Shown: positions 24,632-35,424 of the stretch, one piece after another | Layout: the number at the start of each line of letters is the position of its first letter | How positions within the stretch are numbered: position 1 is the first letter of the stretch | Assembly: GCF_902635505.1 (NCBI RefSeq) | Contig: NC_045426.1 | Coordinates: forward strand, 307,408,874 to 307,472,873 | Length of the DNA: 64,000 nucleotides | Origin: Sarcophilus harrisii | Lineage: Eukaryota > Chordata > Mammalia > Dasyuromorphia > Dasyuridae | Direction: 5' to 3' | The notes under the pieces: model-generated | Seen by the model: the letters and a program-made list of their open reading frames with translations, nothing else | What the model was told of the DNA's origin: nothing | Databases searched by the model: none | Program-made: the position numbers and the translations under genes

Positions 24632-24699
24632 CACACTGTATTGGAAAGATAATGACTTGGTAGGATCATTTTATTTAAGATATAATCTAGATTATAACA

Positions 24700-24870
24700 T
24701 AATTTATTTATGACCTGGGGGGGCCATTGAGGCCAGCTCCCTCCCTTACTTTTCAGATGAGGATGTTGAGGAACAGAGAGGTTAAATTACTTGTCTAGGA
24801 TCACACAAAAGCACTGGGGACGCAGGACACAAGCCCAACATGGTGGGTCCTTATCAAAGAAAGGGCTATG
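24700..24870 (-). repeat. CORE-SINE (MIR-like)
   Basis: TTTTCAGATGAGGATGTTGA, GAGAGGTTAAATTACTTG and CTAGGATCACACAAAAGC are the antisense MIR core. The outer parts are worn. Confidence 0.7.
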
Positions 24871-24929
24871 CTCTATGATTGGAATATACAACCTTTCTGA
24901 CTAGAAATCTAGCATTCTATCCTTTTTCT

Positions 24930-25110
24930 CCATTGTCTTGCAGGAGACCTGGATTTTGATTTCCCTAGTAAATTGTTGTGTTAACTTAGACAAGACATTG
25001 CCCTTTTTTTCTTTTCCCCTTTTCTTTTTCATCCCTCCCATGGTTTTCTCATCTAAAAGAAGGGGAATGGATTAAAAGATCAATTACTTCCAGTTTTAAA
25101 ATTCAGCAAA
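24930..25110 (+). repeat. CORE-SINE fragment
   Basis: GGAGACCTGGATTTTGATTT, a T-rich interruption, and GGTTTTCTCATCTAAAAGAA followed by GGATTAAAAGATCAATTAC fit a THER1-like element. Confidence 0.6.
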
Positions 25111-25552
25111 GTATCTGGAGAATCACCTTATGACTATGATAAATAGTCTGACATGATGAGATCACAGATCCTCCAAGGACTCTCATGGGTCATTCTTTGA
25201 GGGTTAATGCTATTAAAGGAAATATGGCAGTGAGGGTGGGAGGTCCAGAGGGTGAACAAGGTTCAGAGAGACTTTTGTATGGAGGAATCATTGCTTATTC
25301 CTGAGGTTGTATTGCCATCTTGTGGTGAGTATGATCCAGAGGCCCCGCATTGGAGGTCACTCATTGTTTTCTGGGGAGAATTTGTGCAATATTTTCCTTG
25401 ACAAATATTCAAGGATTTTGTTTCAGTAATCCTTAAAATCCTAGAATCCTCTTTTTTCCATCTGGATAAATGGAGGCAAATCAGAGATCAAACAGTAAGT
25501 TAATGGCAGGAACAGAAGAATCCAAATTTCTTTTAGATAGGGAGCATAATTT

Positions 25553-25775
25553 GGGGCAGCTAGGTAATGCAGTGGACAGAATACGGAAGACCTAAATTCA
25601 AATTTACCTACTAGTTCCAATATACTTACTAGCTTTGTGAACCATAATACCCTCTATAAAGTAAGGATTATAATGGCACTCATCTCCTTGCTGTGAGGAT
25701 AAAATAAGTTATTATTTGCAAAGTACTTTGAATACCTTAATATACTATATAATTGCTATCTCTTATTATTAGTTT
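25553..25775 (+). repeat. full-length CORE-SINE
   Basis: It opens GGGGCAGCTAGGTAATGCAG and keeps the order CTAAATTCAAATTTACC, CTAGCTTTGTGAACC, GCTGTGAGGATAAAATAAG and GCAAAGTACTTTGAATACC. This is one of the most complete copies here. Confidence 0.85.
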
Positions 25776-25985
25776 AGTGTTCCTTATACTATACCACACT
25801 TTAAATATTTAACAATTATGACACTGGCAGGAAGGAATTAGCATAATTACCTTTGGTAAAGTCCTTAAGCGCTTTATGCCTTCATAATTTCCAATGTACT
25901 GTTACACGGACATTTGCTTTCATAAATAAAGTTAAAGAATACAAAAATATGGTCAGCTTTAAACACAAGCAAATCAGGTAGCCAT

Positions 25986-25991
25986 ATGTGT

Positions 25992-26031
<40 letters not shown>
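25986..26031 (+). repeat. (TG)n microsatellite
   Basis: About 20 GT units with two interruptions. Confidence 0.95.
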
Positions 26032-26199
26032 CTGGTGTGCCTTGAGAGAAATGCCTCCAAAATTTCTTTCCCATTGGACCTATCACTGGGTCTGAAATCC
26101 TCAGAAAATGTTCACTTTGTCTATGGTTTTAAAGATTCCATTAGTTAATCAATTAATTAATCTATTAATGCAGTTGTTACTTGGGAAGATTACATATTG

Positions 26200-26315
26200 T
26201 TATTTCTTAAAATGTATGATCCTGGAGGGCAGGAAGTTTCATTTTTATTTTTGTATCTCTCAGTACCAAACACAGATAGCATATACTTAATGCTTGTTGA
26301 ATAATTTATTAGCTC
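26200..26315 (+). repeat. L2 3' end
   Basis: GGAGGGCAGGAAGTTTCATT, GTATCTCTCAGTACCAAAC and TTAATGCTTGTTGAATAA are the last part of L2 in sense. Confidence 0.75.
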
Positions 26316-26344
26316 TCAATAATATCTTAGTAAGGATTAGATGA

Positions 26345-26622
26345 AGAGGGACAGCTAAAAGGTACAGCAAATAGAGCACTGGGCTTGGAATCAGGAAGAC
26401 ATCCTCAAGAATTTAAAAATAGTCTCAGATATGACTAGCTGTGACCCTGGGCAAACCACTTTCTCTTTGCCTCAGTTTCCTCATCTGTAAAAAAAAAAAA
26501 CAGATTGCAGAAGGAAATGGTAAACCACTCCATTATCTTTGTCAAGAAAATCTCAAATGATGTCATGAAGAGTGAGACATGACTGAAACAACTCAGACTA
26601 GAGCAACAATAAAGAATAAATG
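26345..26622 (+). repeat. MAR1/WSINE-like SINE
   Basis: Opens GGGACAGCTAAAAGGTACAG, with TGTGACCCTGGGCAAACC, TTTGCCTCAGTTTCCTCATC and an A-run. The marsupial-type tail follows: GAAGGAAATGGTAAACCAC, GTCAAGAAAATCTCAAATG, ATGTCATGAAGAGTGAGAC. Confidence 0.85.
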
Positions 26623-26902
26623 AACAAATTAGATATTATCATCTGAGTGAAAGACAGATGGATAAACTATGATGAGAGTGAGGAAAGAAAGGAATCAAGA
26701 AATGTGCTGTTATGGTGTTTTATCTATGAAATTTAGGTAGGGGACAACTTGGGAAAGCCATTCCAGGAAACATTTGGCATCTCAGAGGCAGAGGGACCAA
26801 AAGAGGTGTACACAGACCCAAAAACAAAGCTCTGCTTTATATTTTTGCCCAAAGTTGAATCTGAGAAAGAAGACAGATCATAATGTAGTGCTGATAATGG
26901 TA

Positions 26903-26904
<2 letters not shown>

Positions 26905-26938
<34 letters not shown>
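26905..26938 (+). repeat. (TG)n microsatellite
   Basis: Sixteen uninterrupted GT units. Open frames through it are spurious. Confidence 0.95.
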
Positions 26939-26939
<1 letters not shown>

Positions 26940-27228
26940 CATGTGTGTTTTATAAAGTGAGGTAGGGTCAGTCAGTCAAAAATATCATTTATTAAATGCT
27001 TATTATGTGACATCACTTTATTAAGCACATCATGAAATAACAGGTAGACCACCAATAACAGTAGATTTATAAGAAGCTTCACTGAATAATTCAGGCCTCC
27101 CTAAAATAAAACACCAATCACAAGAAACCCCAAAACAATTTATAATGGAATTCAGTCACATACTCAAACTACTGCACACTTTTTGAGCCTCTCCAAACTC
27201 ATGCTATCAAAGCAAGAAATGTGCTTGT

Positions 27229-27445
27229 GATGTTGTTCAGTTGTGTCTGATTTTTTGTGACCCACAGACAGTATTTGGTAAAGTATGGAGTGATTGAGCA
27301 GTTCCTTCTCTATTAGATTAAGGCAAACATAACAAAAGTTAAGTGACTTGCCCAGGGTCACACAGCTAGTGAGTATCTGAGGCCAGATTTGAACTCAGGT
27401 CTTCTTAACTCCAGGCTCAGCACTCTATCCACTGTCTCACTAGTA
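27229..27445 (-). repeat. MAR1/WSINE-like SINE
   Basis: Antisense copy: GATGTTGTTCAGTTGTGTC, AGTGACTTGCCCAGGGTCAC, ACAGCTAGTGAGTATCTGAG, GATTTGAACTCAGGTCTTC and CACTCTATCCACTGTCTCAC. Confidence 0.85.
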
Positions 27446-27629
27446 TTATAGGCAGTAAAAAAAATTACAGATAACCCAGAGGACAGCAGGTTAAATATCC
27501 TATGGCCATATTGTTTTAATATCAAAGGTAAGTTTCCCAAAAAGATTATTTTATGAAGAACTCACACAGGACAAGTTCTTACAGGATAGTCAGAAAAAGT
27601 GATCCAAGGACACCCTCAAAAAAATAGAT

Positions 27630-27750
27630 TGCAGAAGGAAATGGTAAACTACTCCATTATCTTTGCAAGAAAATCTCAAATGATGTCATGAAGAGTGAGA
27701 CATGACTGAAACAACTCAGACTACAGCAACAATAAAGAATAAAAAATTTA
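27630..27750 (+). repeat. duplicate SINE tail
   Basis: It repeats 26,503-26,622 almost letter for letter, including the copy-specific ending CAACAATAAAGAATAAA. It lacks the SINE body. See the finding on local duplication. Confidence 0.85.
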
Positions 27751-27799
27751 TTTAAAAAATAAATTCTCTCTTAAGAATTTTAGAATTTACTTGTATAGG

Positions 27800-28075
27800 A
27801 AATACTGGCCCAGGACCATCCGGCATGATGTGCTCTTATCGGAGAAGGTTCTGTGCTCTGAGTGAAGCAGAACTGAATTATCCTGGAAATAATGCAAGAT
27901 TGCAAAATTAGAGAAGCCACTCCAAATGTCCATATGGACTGTTTGCATCTGACCTGGGGCAGAACATTCCCAGCTCATACTGATCTGATCAGCCATAGTC
28001 AGACACAGTGTAACTCAACTCTAACATAGTCATGTCATTTTGTTCTTCAAGAACAAAGGACAGCAATCAACAGAA
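27800..28075 (+). repeat. marsupial SINE, AGAACAAAGGACA tail
   Basis: It begins near GGCCCAGGACCATCCGGCAT and carries GGACTGTTTGCATCTGACC, GATCAGCCATAGTCAGACA and GTCATGTCATTTTGTTCTTC, then AAGAACAAAGGACAGCAATC. The tail relates it to the SINE at 10.5 kb. Confidence 0.7.
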
Positions 28076-28278
28076 TACTAATAACTTCAACTTGGACCTG
28101 ATTACAAGGAGCAATACTGTCTTTTCTAATGCCGAAGGTCAAAAATCAGTGTAGCTTTTCAATGGAAGAATAGCATACAATCTACATGTCTGGTAAGTGA
28201 AATTCTTCTATTTTACCATTGTTTTCCTCTCTAAATTCTTATGATGTAAAGGCTGCTTTATTGAAAAGTCCCTTCTCT

Positions 28279-28744
28279 TCATTGTACACGGCAACAAGAA
28301 AATTATACGATGATCAGTTCTGATGGACATGATTCTCTTCAACAATGAGATGATTCAGGTCAATTCCAATGATCTTGTGATGAAGAAAGCCCTCTACACC
28401 CAGAGAAAGGACTGAGGGGACTGAGTGTGATCACAACATAGTATTTTCACTCTTTCTAATTGTTGTTTGCTTGCATCTTATTTTCTTTCTCATTTTTTTT
28501 TCCGGTTTGATTTGATTTTTTTGGTGCATCAAGATAATTGTATAAATATGTATGCATATATTGGATTTAACATATACTTTTACCATGTTTAACAAATATT
28601 GGACTACTTGCCATATAGGGGAAAAGGTAGGAGAAAGGGGAGTCAATTGGAATACAAGGTTTTGCAAAGATTAATGTCGAAGGATTATCCATGCATATAT
28701 TTTGAAAAATAAAAAACTTTAATTAAAAAAAAAAAAGGAAGAAA
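28279..28744 (+). repeat. young L1 3' end with 16-bp target-site duplication
   Basis: The insert runs from GTACACGGCAACAAGAAAAT through the 3' UTR (GGTTTTGCAAAGATTAATG) to AATAAAAAACTTTAATT and an A-run. GAAAAGTCCCTTCTCT is identical at 28,263-28,278 and 28,745-28,760, so the ends are exact to a base or two. Confidence 0.93.
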
Positions 28745-28760
28745 GAAAAGTCCCTTCTCT

Positions 28761-29575
28761 GGCTACCATTTCCCCTTTTATACTAAACTCAATTCCATTT
28801 CAGCAATATCTAAAGCTGCAAGATCTTTCAGCATTGTAGCTCATTAAATTTTCTTTTTTAATCATTGCATAGAACAAATCTCTCAGTCACATATGGGCTA
28901 CTTTCTCCTCCTCTTCACCTTTAACCCTGTGGCCCTGAGAATAAAGCTTGGGGTTTTGATTTGGGTCTTTTTTCTTTGTCCTTTTCAGTTCTAGGAATAG
29001 GTGGTGGAATCCCCACTACCCCTACATTTGAATCATGATGACCTTAGAGGCAGAATTCAAAGCCAGATGTGAAATCAATCAGACCAGCAGGGAAAACCCT
29101 GAGAAGAGAGAATGCCTCAGAATCATGCCCAAGGGGAACTTTGGTTTGGAACTTGGAATTGTGCTATATAGGAACTAAGCGAAGTCATATACATGGCTTT
29201 CTCCTCCCGAGGGTAGGAAGTGGTATAGGGTGATTATGCTACCAGGTTTTAGGAGGGAATATTTTTATGTTTATTCTTATTTTTTCTTTGCATGAATATT
29301 TCTTTGTAAAATCTTATGTTAAGTAATTAAATGGAACTAGGGTGCAGAGGTCCTCCTGAACTTGGGGGAATAAAGATAGGAAATAGAGTTATTAACATGA
29401 GATATCGCTAAGCCTCTTTAAGGTACTGGAGAACAATAGTGGAGGAACAAAATGCAACAATCTGGCCTTCAGGCAGTAGGGGCCTGGTAGTCATTGTCTA
29501 CATATATATTTTGTAATTTTGTATTTTTTTGGTAATATATATATATTGTAATGCTTATTTATATGCATGTTGTAT
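28761..29575. other. no gene seen
   Basis: Mixed composition with no exon signals in a consistent frame and no repeat I can name. Confidence 0.4.
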
Positions 29576-29579
29576 AATC

Positions 29580-29700
29580 TGGGGCTCCTCCCTTCTCAGC
29601 AGAAAGCAAGCTCCTTGAGGGAGCCTTCTTTTTATATTCCCAGCACATTGGCTGACATAACAATTGCTTAATAAGTATTTATTGAACTGAATGGAATTAT
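29580..29700 (+). repeat. L2 3' end
   Basis: GAAAGCAAGCTCCTTGAGGG, a CCCAGCACATTGGCTGACAT-like segment, then GCTTAATAAGTATTTATTG, are diagnostic of the L2 terminus. Confidence 0.8.
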
Positions 29701-30359
29701 ATAGTCTTGGAGAAGTCAAGTAACAATTCTGAATCTATGCTTCTTCATCAGTACTTTCAAGATCTAATACTTTCAGTACCTTGATAGAACATCAATTATA
29801 ATTACGTCCTCTACTGTGCAGAAAATTTTTTTGTTTTTTGTGCCAGGATAACTTGGGCCTATTATTCAGCCCTGTCTGCATTATCAACTGCTCTCAATTT
29901 AAATTTAAAAATAGGCACTATCATTCTGTTTCAGACATGTTACCTAGGAGTTATATCACTGGTAAGGACAAAGGAGTCTGTGGGAGTAGTGGGGAAAGAG
30001 ATGGTCTAAATTGACAAGTCTTTAGAAGTAGGCCTCCTTCTGGTGCTATCTTCCTTTGAAGATTGGACAAGAACACTGGTTATGAGGACCTTAATATCAG
30101 AACTTTGAAAAATACTTCTTGAATTCCATGACTTGTTTTTTTACTATTTTATAGGAATGACCTTTTTGCTTTTGGTTCACTATTGAGTCATTTAATTTAC
30201 TCAATTCTATTTGTCTTCCTCCCCTTGGGAGCACTTTTCAATTTTTTCTTTGAAGGAAGTAACATGACTGGATCTTCTTCTCAATCTGAAAAAAATTGAG
30301 CACACCAAACAACCCTACATTTACAGGTTATTATATGCTGTCTGAAAATAAATTGTTCA

Positions 30360-30480
30360 CTTGCTAATGACATTTTTAAATTGCTTCTCCTCTGCATGTC
30401 TGGTATCTCTGTCCTCAGTTTCTTCAGCTTTAAAATAGAGCTGGCTGGGCTAGATAATCTCCGTTTTCTAAACTGCATGG
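30360..30480 (+). repeat. CORE-SINE 3' part
   Basis: GTCCTCAGTTTCTTCAGCTT, AAAATAGAGCTGGCTGGGCT and AGATAATCTCCGTTTTCTAA follow the THER1 3' segment. Confidence 0.6.
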
Positions 30481-30504
30481 AAAAAATGTCCTATTTAATC
30501 AGAC

Positions 30505-30755
30505 TGTTTAAAGGCTGCTAGACAGAAATGGATAGAGGACTCGGCCCACAGTCCAGGAGACCTGAATTCAAATTTGATCTTAAACATTTTCTGTGTGACC
30601 CTGGGCAAGTCACTTAACCTGTTTGCTTCAGTTTCCTCATTTGTAAAATGAGCTGGAGAAAGAAATGGCAAACTCTCCAGTACCTTTGTCAAGAAAATTC
30701 CAAATGGCATCATGAAGAGTTGGATACAATTCAACAATGACATTTTTTTATGATC
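30505..30755 (+). repeat. MAR1/WSINE-like SINE
   Basis: It includes GGAGACCTGAATTCAAATTT, GTGACCCTGGGCAAGTCACT, TTCAGTTTCCTCATTTGTAA, GAAATGGCAAACTCTCCAG and CATCATGAAGAGTTGGATAC. The L1 described next landed at its 3' tip. Confidence 0.85.
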
Positions 30756-30769
30756 AAATTATTGGTTTA

Positions 30770-31789
30770 CAAGCCATTCTCCAATTGATAAATGCTCAAA
30801 GGATATGAACAGACAATTTTCAGATGATGAAATTGAAATCATTACCACTCATATGAAAGAGTGTTCCAAATCATTATTAATCAGAGAAATGCAAATTAAG
30901 ACAACTCTGAGATACCACTACACACCTGTCAGATTGGCTAAGATGACAGGAAAAAATAATGATGAGTGTTGGAGGGGATGTGGGAAAACTGGGACACTGA
31001 TACATTGTTGGTGGAGCTGTGAACAAATCCAACCATTCTGGAGAGCAATCTGGAATTATGCCCAAAAAGTTATCAAACTGTGCATACCCTTTGATCCAGC
31101 AGTGTTTCTACTGGGCTTATACCCCAAGGAGATACTAAAGAAGGGAAAGGGACCAGTATGTGCCAAAATGTTTGTGGCAGCCCTGTTTGTAGTGGCTAGA
31201 AGCTGGAAACTGAGCGGATGCCCATCAATTGGAGAATGGTTGGGTAAATTGTGGTATATGAATGTTATGGAATATTATTGTTCTGTAAGAAATGACCAGC
31301 AAGATGAATACAGAGAGGCTTGGAGAGACTTACATGAACTGATGCTAAGTGAAATGAGCAGAACCAAGAGATCATTATATACGTCAACAACGATACTGTA
31401 TGAAGATGTAATCTGATGGAAGTGGATTTCTTTGACAAAGAGACCTAATTCAGTTTCAATTGATCAATAATGGACAGAAGCAGCTACACCCAAAGAAAAA
31501 AACACTGGGAAATGAATGTAAACTGTTTGCATTATTGTTTTTCTTCCCGGGTTATTTCTACTTCTGAATCCAATTCTCCCTGTGCAACAAGAAAACTGTT
31601 TGGATCTGCACACATACATTGTATCTAGGATATACTAGCACATATTCAACATATATAGGACTGCTTGCCATCTAGGGGAGGGGGTGGAGGGTGAGAGGGA
31701 AAAATCGGAACAGAAGTGAGTGCAAGGGATAATATTGTAAAAAAAATTATCCTGGCATGGATTCTGTCAATAAAAAGTTACTATAAAAA
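30770..31789 (+). repeat. L1 3' kilobase with intact ORF2 C-terminus
   Basis: A 5'-truncated LINE-1. An open frame runs from the insertion edge through 31,416 with no internal stop. Its end resembles other mammalian L1 ORF2 C-termini: SLLIREMQIKTTLRYH, the zinc-knuckle-like CWRGCGKTGTLIHCWW, FDPAVFLLGLYPKE, MFVAALFVVARSWK and WYMNVMEYYCS. The reverse transcriptase and endonuclease are absent, so it cannot move. The 3' UTR ends AATAAAAAGTTACTATAA. AAATTATTGGTTTA flanks it (30,756-30,769 and 31,790-31,803), exact over 14 bp. Confidence 0.95.
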
Positions 31790-31954
31790 AAATTATTGGT
31801 TTAACTAAAATTAGGTTCTGTATTTTATATTTTGAGTTAAAGGCATATATTATCTTCTTGAATACATGAATCTAAAAGGCAGAAAATGATTTTTAAAAAG
31901 GAAATTTACATAATTAGAGGGTTAGAATCTATGGATGGTTGTCATAATATAGGG

Positions 31955-32080
31955 AGAAGCATAGTGTAATGGCTTTGGTATCAGGAGAGTTCTAGGTTCA
32001 AATCTCTCCTGTTATTCTTACTAGTCTTGTGATCATGGATCACATAACATATGCAGACTTCTTTTCTTTTATCCTTTGTA
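31955..32080 (+). repeat. CORE-SINE 5' part
   Basis: GAAGCATAGTGTAATGGCTT, GGTTCAAATCTCTCCTG and CTAGTCTTGTGATCATGGAT fit a MIR-like 5' half. Confidence 0.65.
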
Positions 32081-32084
32081 CTTG

Positions 32085-32290
32085 GAGTCAGAACACCTGA
32101 TTTTAAATGCTGCTTCAGATACTTGCTAGCTGTTGTGATTCTAGGCACTTGACCACTCCAAACCTTATTTCCTTCATCTATATAATGGAGATAATATGCA
32201 CTTCAGAGTTGTTGGAAGCAACAAATAGGCAAAATGTAAAGCACTTTGCAAGCTTTAAAGTGTTATCATTGCTGTGGCTGTTTCAGATGT
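32085..32290 (+). repeat. CORE-SINE
   Basis: GAGTCAGAACACCTGATTTT, CCTTATTTCCTTCATCTATA, GAGTTGTTGGAAGCAACAAA and AAAGCACTTTGCAAGCTTTA are in CORE-SINE order. Confidence 0.75.
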
Positions 32291-32389
32291 CTGTAATGTT
32301 TTCTTCTCACTACGCTTTTTAGAATCTTGGGTCTGCCCTATTTCTTACCTGGACTATTTTTGAAGCTTTCAAAGTAACTTCTGTCTTTC

Positions 32390-32650
32390 CAGTGTTCCCC
32401 CCTTCTCTAGTCTGGTTCCCACTTACCTTTCCAGTCTTATTGAATGCTACTCCCTAGGTCCCTACTACCTTTTGTATTTTGTGTTCCTTTCAAACTGGCT
32501 AACTAGTTATTTCTTTTAACACAAAATTCCATCTCTTTCCTCCATGCTTGGTTTCTTTCAAGACCCATCCAAAATATAGCCTTTCATAGGAGGTCTTTAC
32601 CTATCTCCCCAGTTATTTTTTTAACCTTCTTCTAAGGCAAGGGTTCTTAA

Positions 32651-32692
<42 letters not shown>

Positions 32693-32996
32693 TGAAACCT
32701 TTGGTAATGTGAGGAAGCCTATGACTTCTCAGAATTATGTTTTTATATAGATTAAAATAGAGTATTACAAAGAATACCAATCACATTGAAATAGCTATCA
32801 AAATATTTTTAAAGGAGTACATTCACAGACCCCACATTAAGAAATTATTTTGTATGTACTTATTTATAGATTTCTCTTTCCCCTTAGAATGTAAGTTTTG
32901 AGGACAAGGACTGAAAATTTTTCTTTGTATTTTTAGCATTAGTACAGTGACTAGTATATAGTAAGGATTTAATAAATGCTACTTGACTGATTTAAA
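32390..32996 (+). repeat. L2 3' region split by (TG)n
   Basis: TCTAGTCTGGTTCCCACTTA, TCTTTCAAGACCCATCC and GAATGTAAGTTTTGAGGACA, then a TTTAATAAATGCTACTTGAC end, give the L2 tail in sense. A GT microsatellite (32,655-32,691) sits within it. Confidence 0.8.
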
Positions 32997-33184
32997 AGCA
33001 TAAAAATTGTCCTTTATCTGCAATAATATTGTGCTAGGGAAAAAAGAATTATATGGGTTCCAAAGAGAACAAGGTGGGATAGGAACAATGTTATTTATAA
33101 AAGTATTGACCACTTTTTCTCATTCCTTAAAAACCTTATTCATAGAGATTTTATTCTATTGTTATTGTATGGTTCTCAAAGGTA

Positions 33185-33350
33185 TGCTGAGAAATGTTTT
33201 TCAATCAGGTCTCCTGGGAAAATGTATGCAGGAGACACTCACTGTGCCTCACTGTGTGCCAGTCACAATGCTAAGCACTACAGTTGCACAGAAAGACAAA
33301 GGATAATCCCATTTCTCAAGGAGTTCACAAATTGGGAATATTCAGCAGGG
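33185..33350 (+). repeat. ancient interspersed repeat, unnamed
   Basis: The phrase TCACTGTGTGCCAGTCACAA, TGCTAAGCACTACAG and TCAAGGAGTTCACAAATTG is common in old mammalian repeats. A weaker copy of the start lies at 26,965-27,030. I cannot assign the family. Between this and the LTR at 33,729 nothing else was recognised. Confidence 0.5.
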
Positions 33351-33728
33351 ATAAGACACTAGCATTAAGGAAAATTGGAAAAGCTTTTTTATAGACGATA
33401 GGGTCATTTTTCAACAACACAGTACAGGTTTATCTTTGGACATCTTCTAGATGCATTTGGTAGAACATCCTCTTAAGTTGAATCTGTATTGACTTTTTTC
33501 TCCAACCCTTGTCTAGATAATCAATAAAACAAGACTACACTAACATCATCTACCAATTTCCAAGGTGCAAATATAATGAAAAATGAACCATGATGAGGGT
33601 TAAGAGTTGGCTCCAGCATACCCCGATGGTTCCCAAATACTTAAGATTCAAGATTTCCCTCTGGCAGATGATTACTCAAAACTCCCTTCTTCAGTCCACT
33701 CTTATGACAAGAGTATAACTCATGATGG

Positions 33729-35004
33729 TGTTATGCCACAGTTCTCAGTTTCCATAATTATCCTGACCCAGTCCTGACTCAGTTTCTCTGCTTCAGCTCA
33801 AAGCTCAGTCCTGCAAAACCTCCCCTCCCTCTTTATCAGAATATTTGATAAGAATGAAAGATCTTATGTTTTAGAATATCAGACTGCCTCTCCCCATCCC
33901 AAGCTACTAGAATGTCAGATGCCATCTTATCACGATGTCTCTCCCCATCTCTGGGGTTCTTCCCCCCATGCCTCCCCTCACCCTGTCAGAACCAGAACGA
34001 CAGAGTCCCGTTCTGGCTCTTAGCACCCTGACTCCTCCCTCCCCTCAGTCTACCCCCTGAGTCTGAGCCATATGTATATACACTGAGAACTCTCATTGTT
34101 TGCTGGATTCTTGGAGACAATAGTCTCAGTTCAGCCCTGGGACCAAACCATGGATCCATTTGTGTTGGAATCCTTACAAACTGTTAAGTCATTAGAGTTG
34201 ATAGAGACAATAATTATCTAATTTAGCATGGTTCAGTATGATTAATCTGATGCTACGAGGAGATGTTATGGGCCAGAACTTGAAACAAGGTACTAAGTAC
34301 AACTGATAGAAACAATGCTTGTGTTCACACCTTTAGAAAGCTCATATAAGCAAGAAGTATTTAAGTACTCATTGGAGTTCACACGGTTTAGTATGAGATA
34401 TCCGAATTCACACCTCCCTTGAAGCTCTTAGGGTCAGAGAGCACGCTGGGAGATATCCCACAATCCCACTCTCAGAGAAGGAGCATAAATAGAGCTTCAG
34501 GGAGCCAGCCAAGAGAGTTACTTCAAACATTGTGTAGGGTCGGAGAGGAGCACTCTGGGAGGAAGCCCACAAGCCCTCTCTCCGAGGCAAGAGAGATTCA
34601 TTGCATCTTCCACCTTGATGCTGGCTGGAGGCTGAAGAAAGCAAAGGCAGAAGCAAGAGACAATCTGCAAGAGCTCTTGGAACCAAGCAGAGAGATGCCT
34701 ATCTCTGAGCTAACCGGGCCCAAGGAAAGAGATAAGAAATAAAAGATCTGAACTTTTAACACCTGGCTGCATTTGGGGTAATTATTGATCTGAACTGATA
34801 CTAAGGCTGCCTCCAAAAAACCTCCCCGAGAAACCTCTCTCCCAGAGAGAACTCATATTTTAAAGAACAAAAACACCACACATTTGGTAAATGGTTTTAC
34901 TGGATTTTTTTTTTTTTTTACTGGATTCTAGTAAATCTCTCCCATTTAATAAATTATTAAATACTCTCTAATCTCTATCTTGACTCAGTTTCTCCAGCAT
35001 TACA
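33729..35004 (+). mobile_element. solo LTR, family A, split by LTR family B
   Basis: It begins TGTTATGCCACAGTTCTC and ends CTCCAGCATTACA. ATGG flanks it on both sides (33,725-33,728 and 35,005-35,008), the 4-bp duplication usual for ERV1. Net of the nested LTR it is about 550 bp, close to the 527-bp copy at 55,017. AATAAA lies near the 3' end. No internal viral sequence remains. Confidence 0.9.
34163..34880 (+). mobile_element. solo LTR, family B, nested in family A
   Basis: It begins TGTTGGAATCCTTACAAACT and ends AAAACACCACA. CATTTG occurs exactly at 34,157-34,162 and 34,881-34,886. A 6-bp duplication is usual for class II (beta-like) retroviruses. A CATAAATAG box near 34,484 could be the TATA region. 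Open frames of about 90-107 codons in it have no similarity I know. It is younger than the LTR it interrupts. Confidence 0.9.
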
Positions 35005-35084
35005 ATGGTAGGAGAAACAATTAGCTAACCAGTCAATGTTTAAGGGGATTGAATTTTCTCCTGGGTGACTCTCCAGGTGTTGCT

Positions 35085-35330
35085 TGTCATAGGATATTAG
35101 GCTGCAATTTAATATAAGGATCTTAACACAAGAGCTTGAAGGGACTATAAAGCTAATTAAGTCCAACTCATTTTACAGAGGGGAAAATTGAGACACAGAG
35201 AGGTTGAGAGAAACACAGAGAGGTTGAGAGAAAGGCATGCATTTCATATCTGACAGAGATGGATCTCTAACACAAGTCCTTTGAACTCAAATTCAGCTCT
35301 CTTCTCACAACACTGCTCTGTCTCCATGCA
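35085..35330 (-). repeat. CORE-SINE (MIR-like) with small internal duplication
   Basis: CTCATTTTACAGAGGGGAAA, ATTGAGACACAGAGAGGTTG and AACTCAAATTCAGCTCTC mark an antisense copy. The unit ACACAGAGAGGTTGAGAGA is repeated in tandem near 35,195-35,235. Confidence 0.7.
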
Positions 35331-35342
35331 GCATTTTACTTT

Positions 35343-35424
35343 CAATAGGAGTAGTACTGTGGATCAACTGGTTGAAAGTCTCTCAATAGGAGTAGTACTG
35401 TGGATCAACTGGTTGAAAGTCTCA
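35343..35424 (+). repeat. exact 41-bp tandem duplication
   Basis: The unit begins CAATAGGAGTAGTACTGTGG at 35,343 and again at 35,384. The two copies agree over 40 bases. Confidence 0.95.

Noticed and set aside
34408-34816. Open frames of 72-107 codons on both strands
   Set aside because: They lie inside a solo LTR. The inverted copy at 35.8 kb shows similar chance frames.
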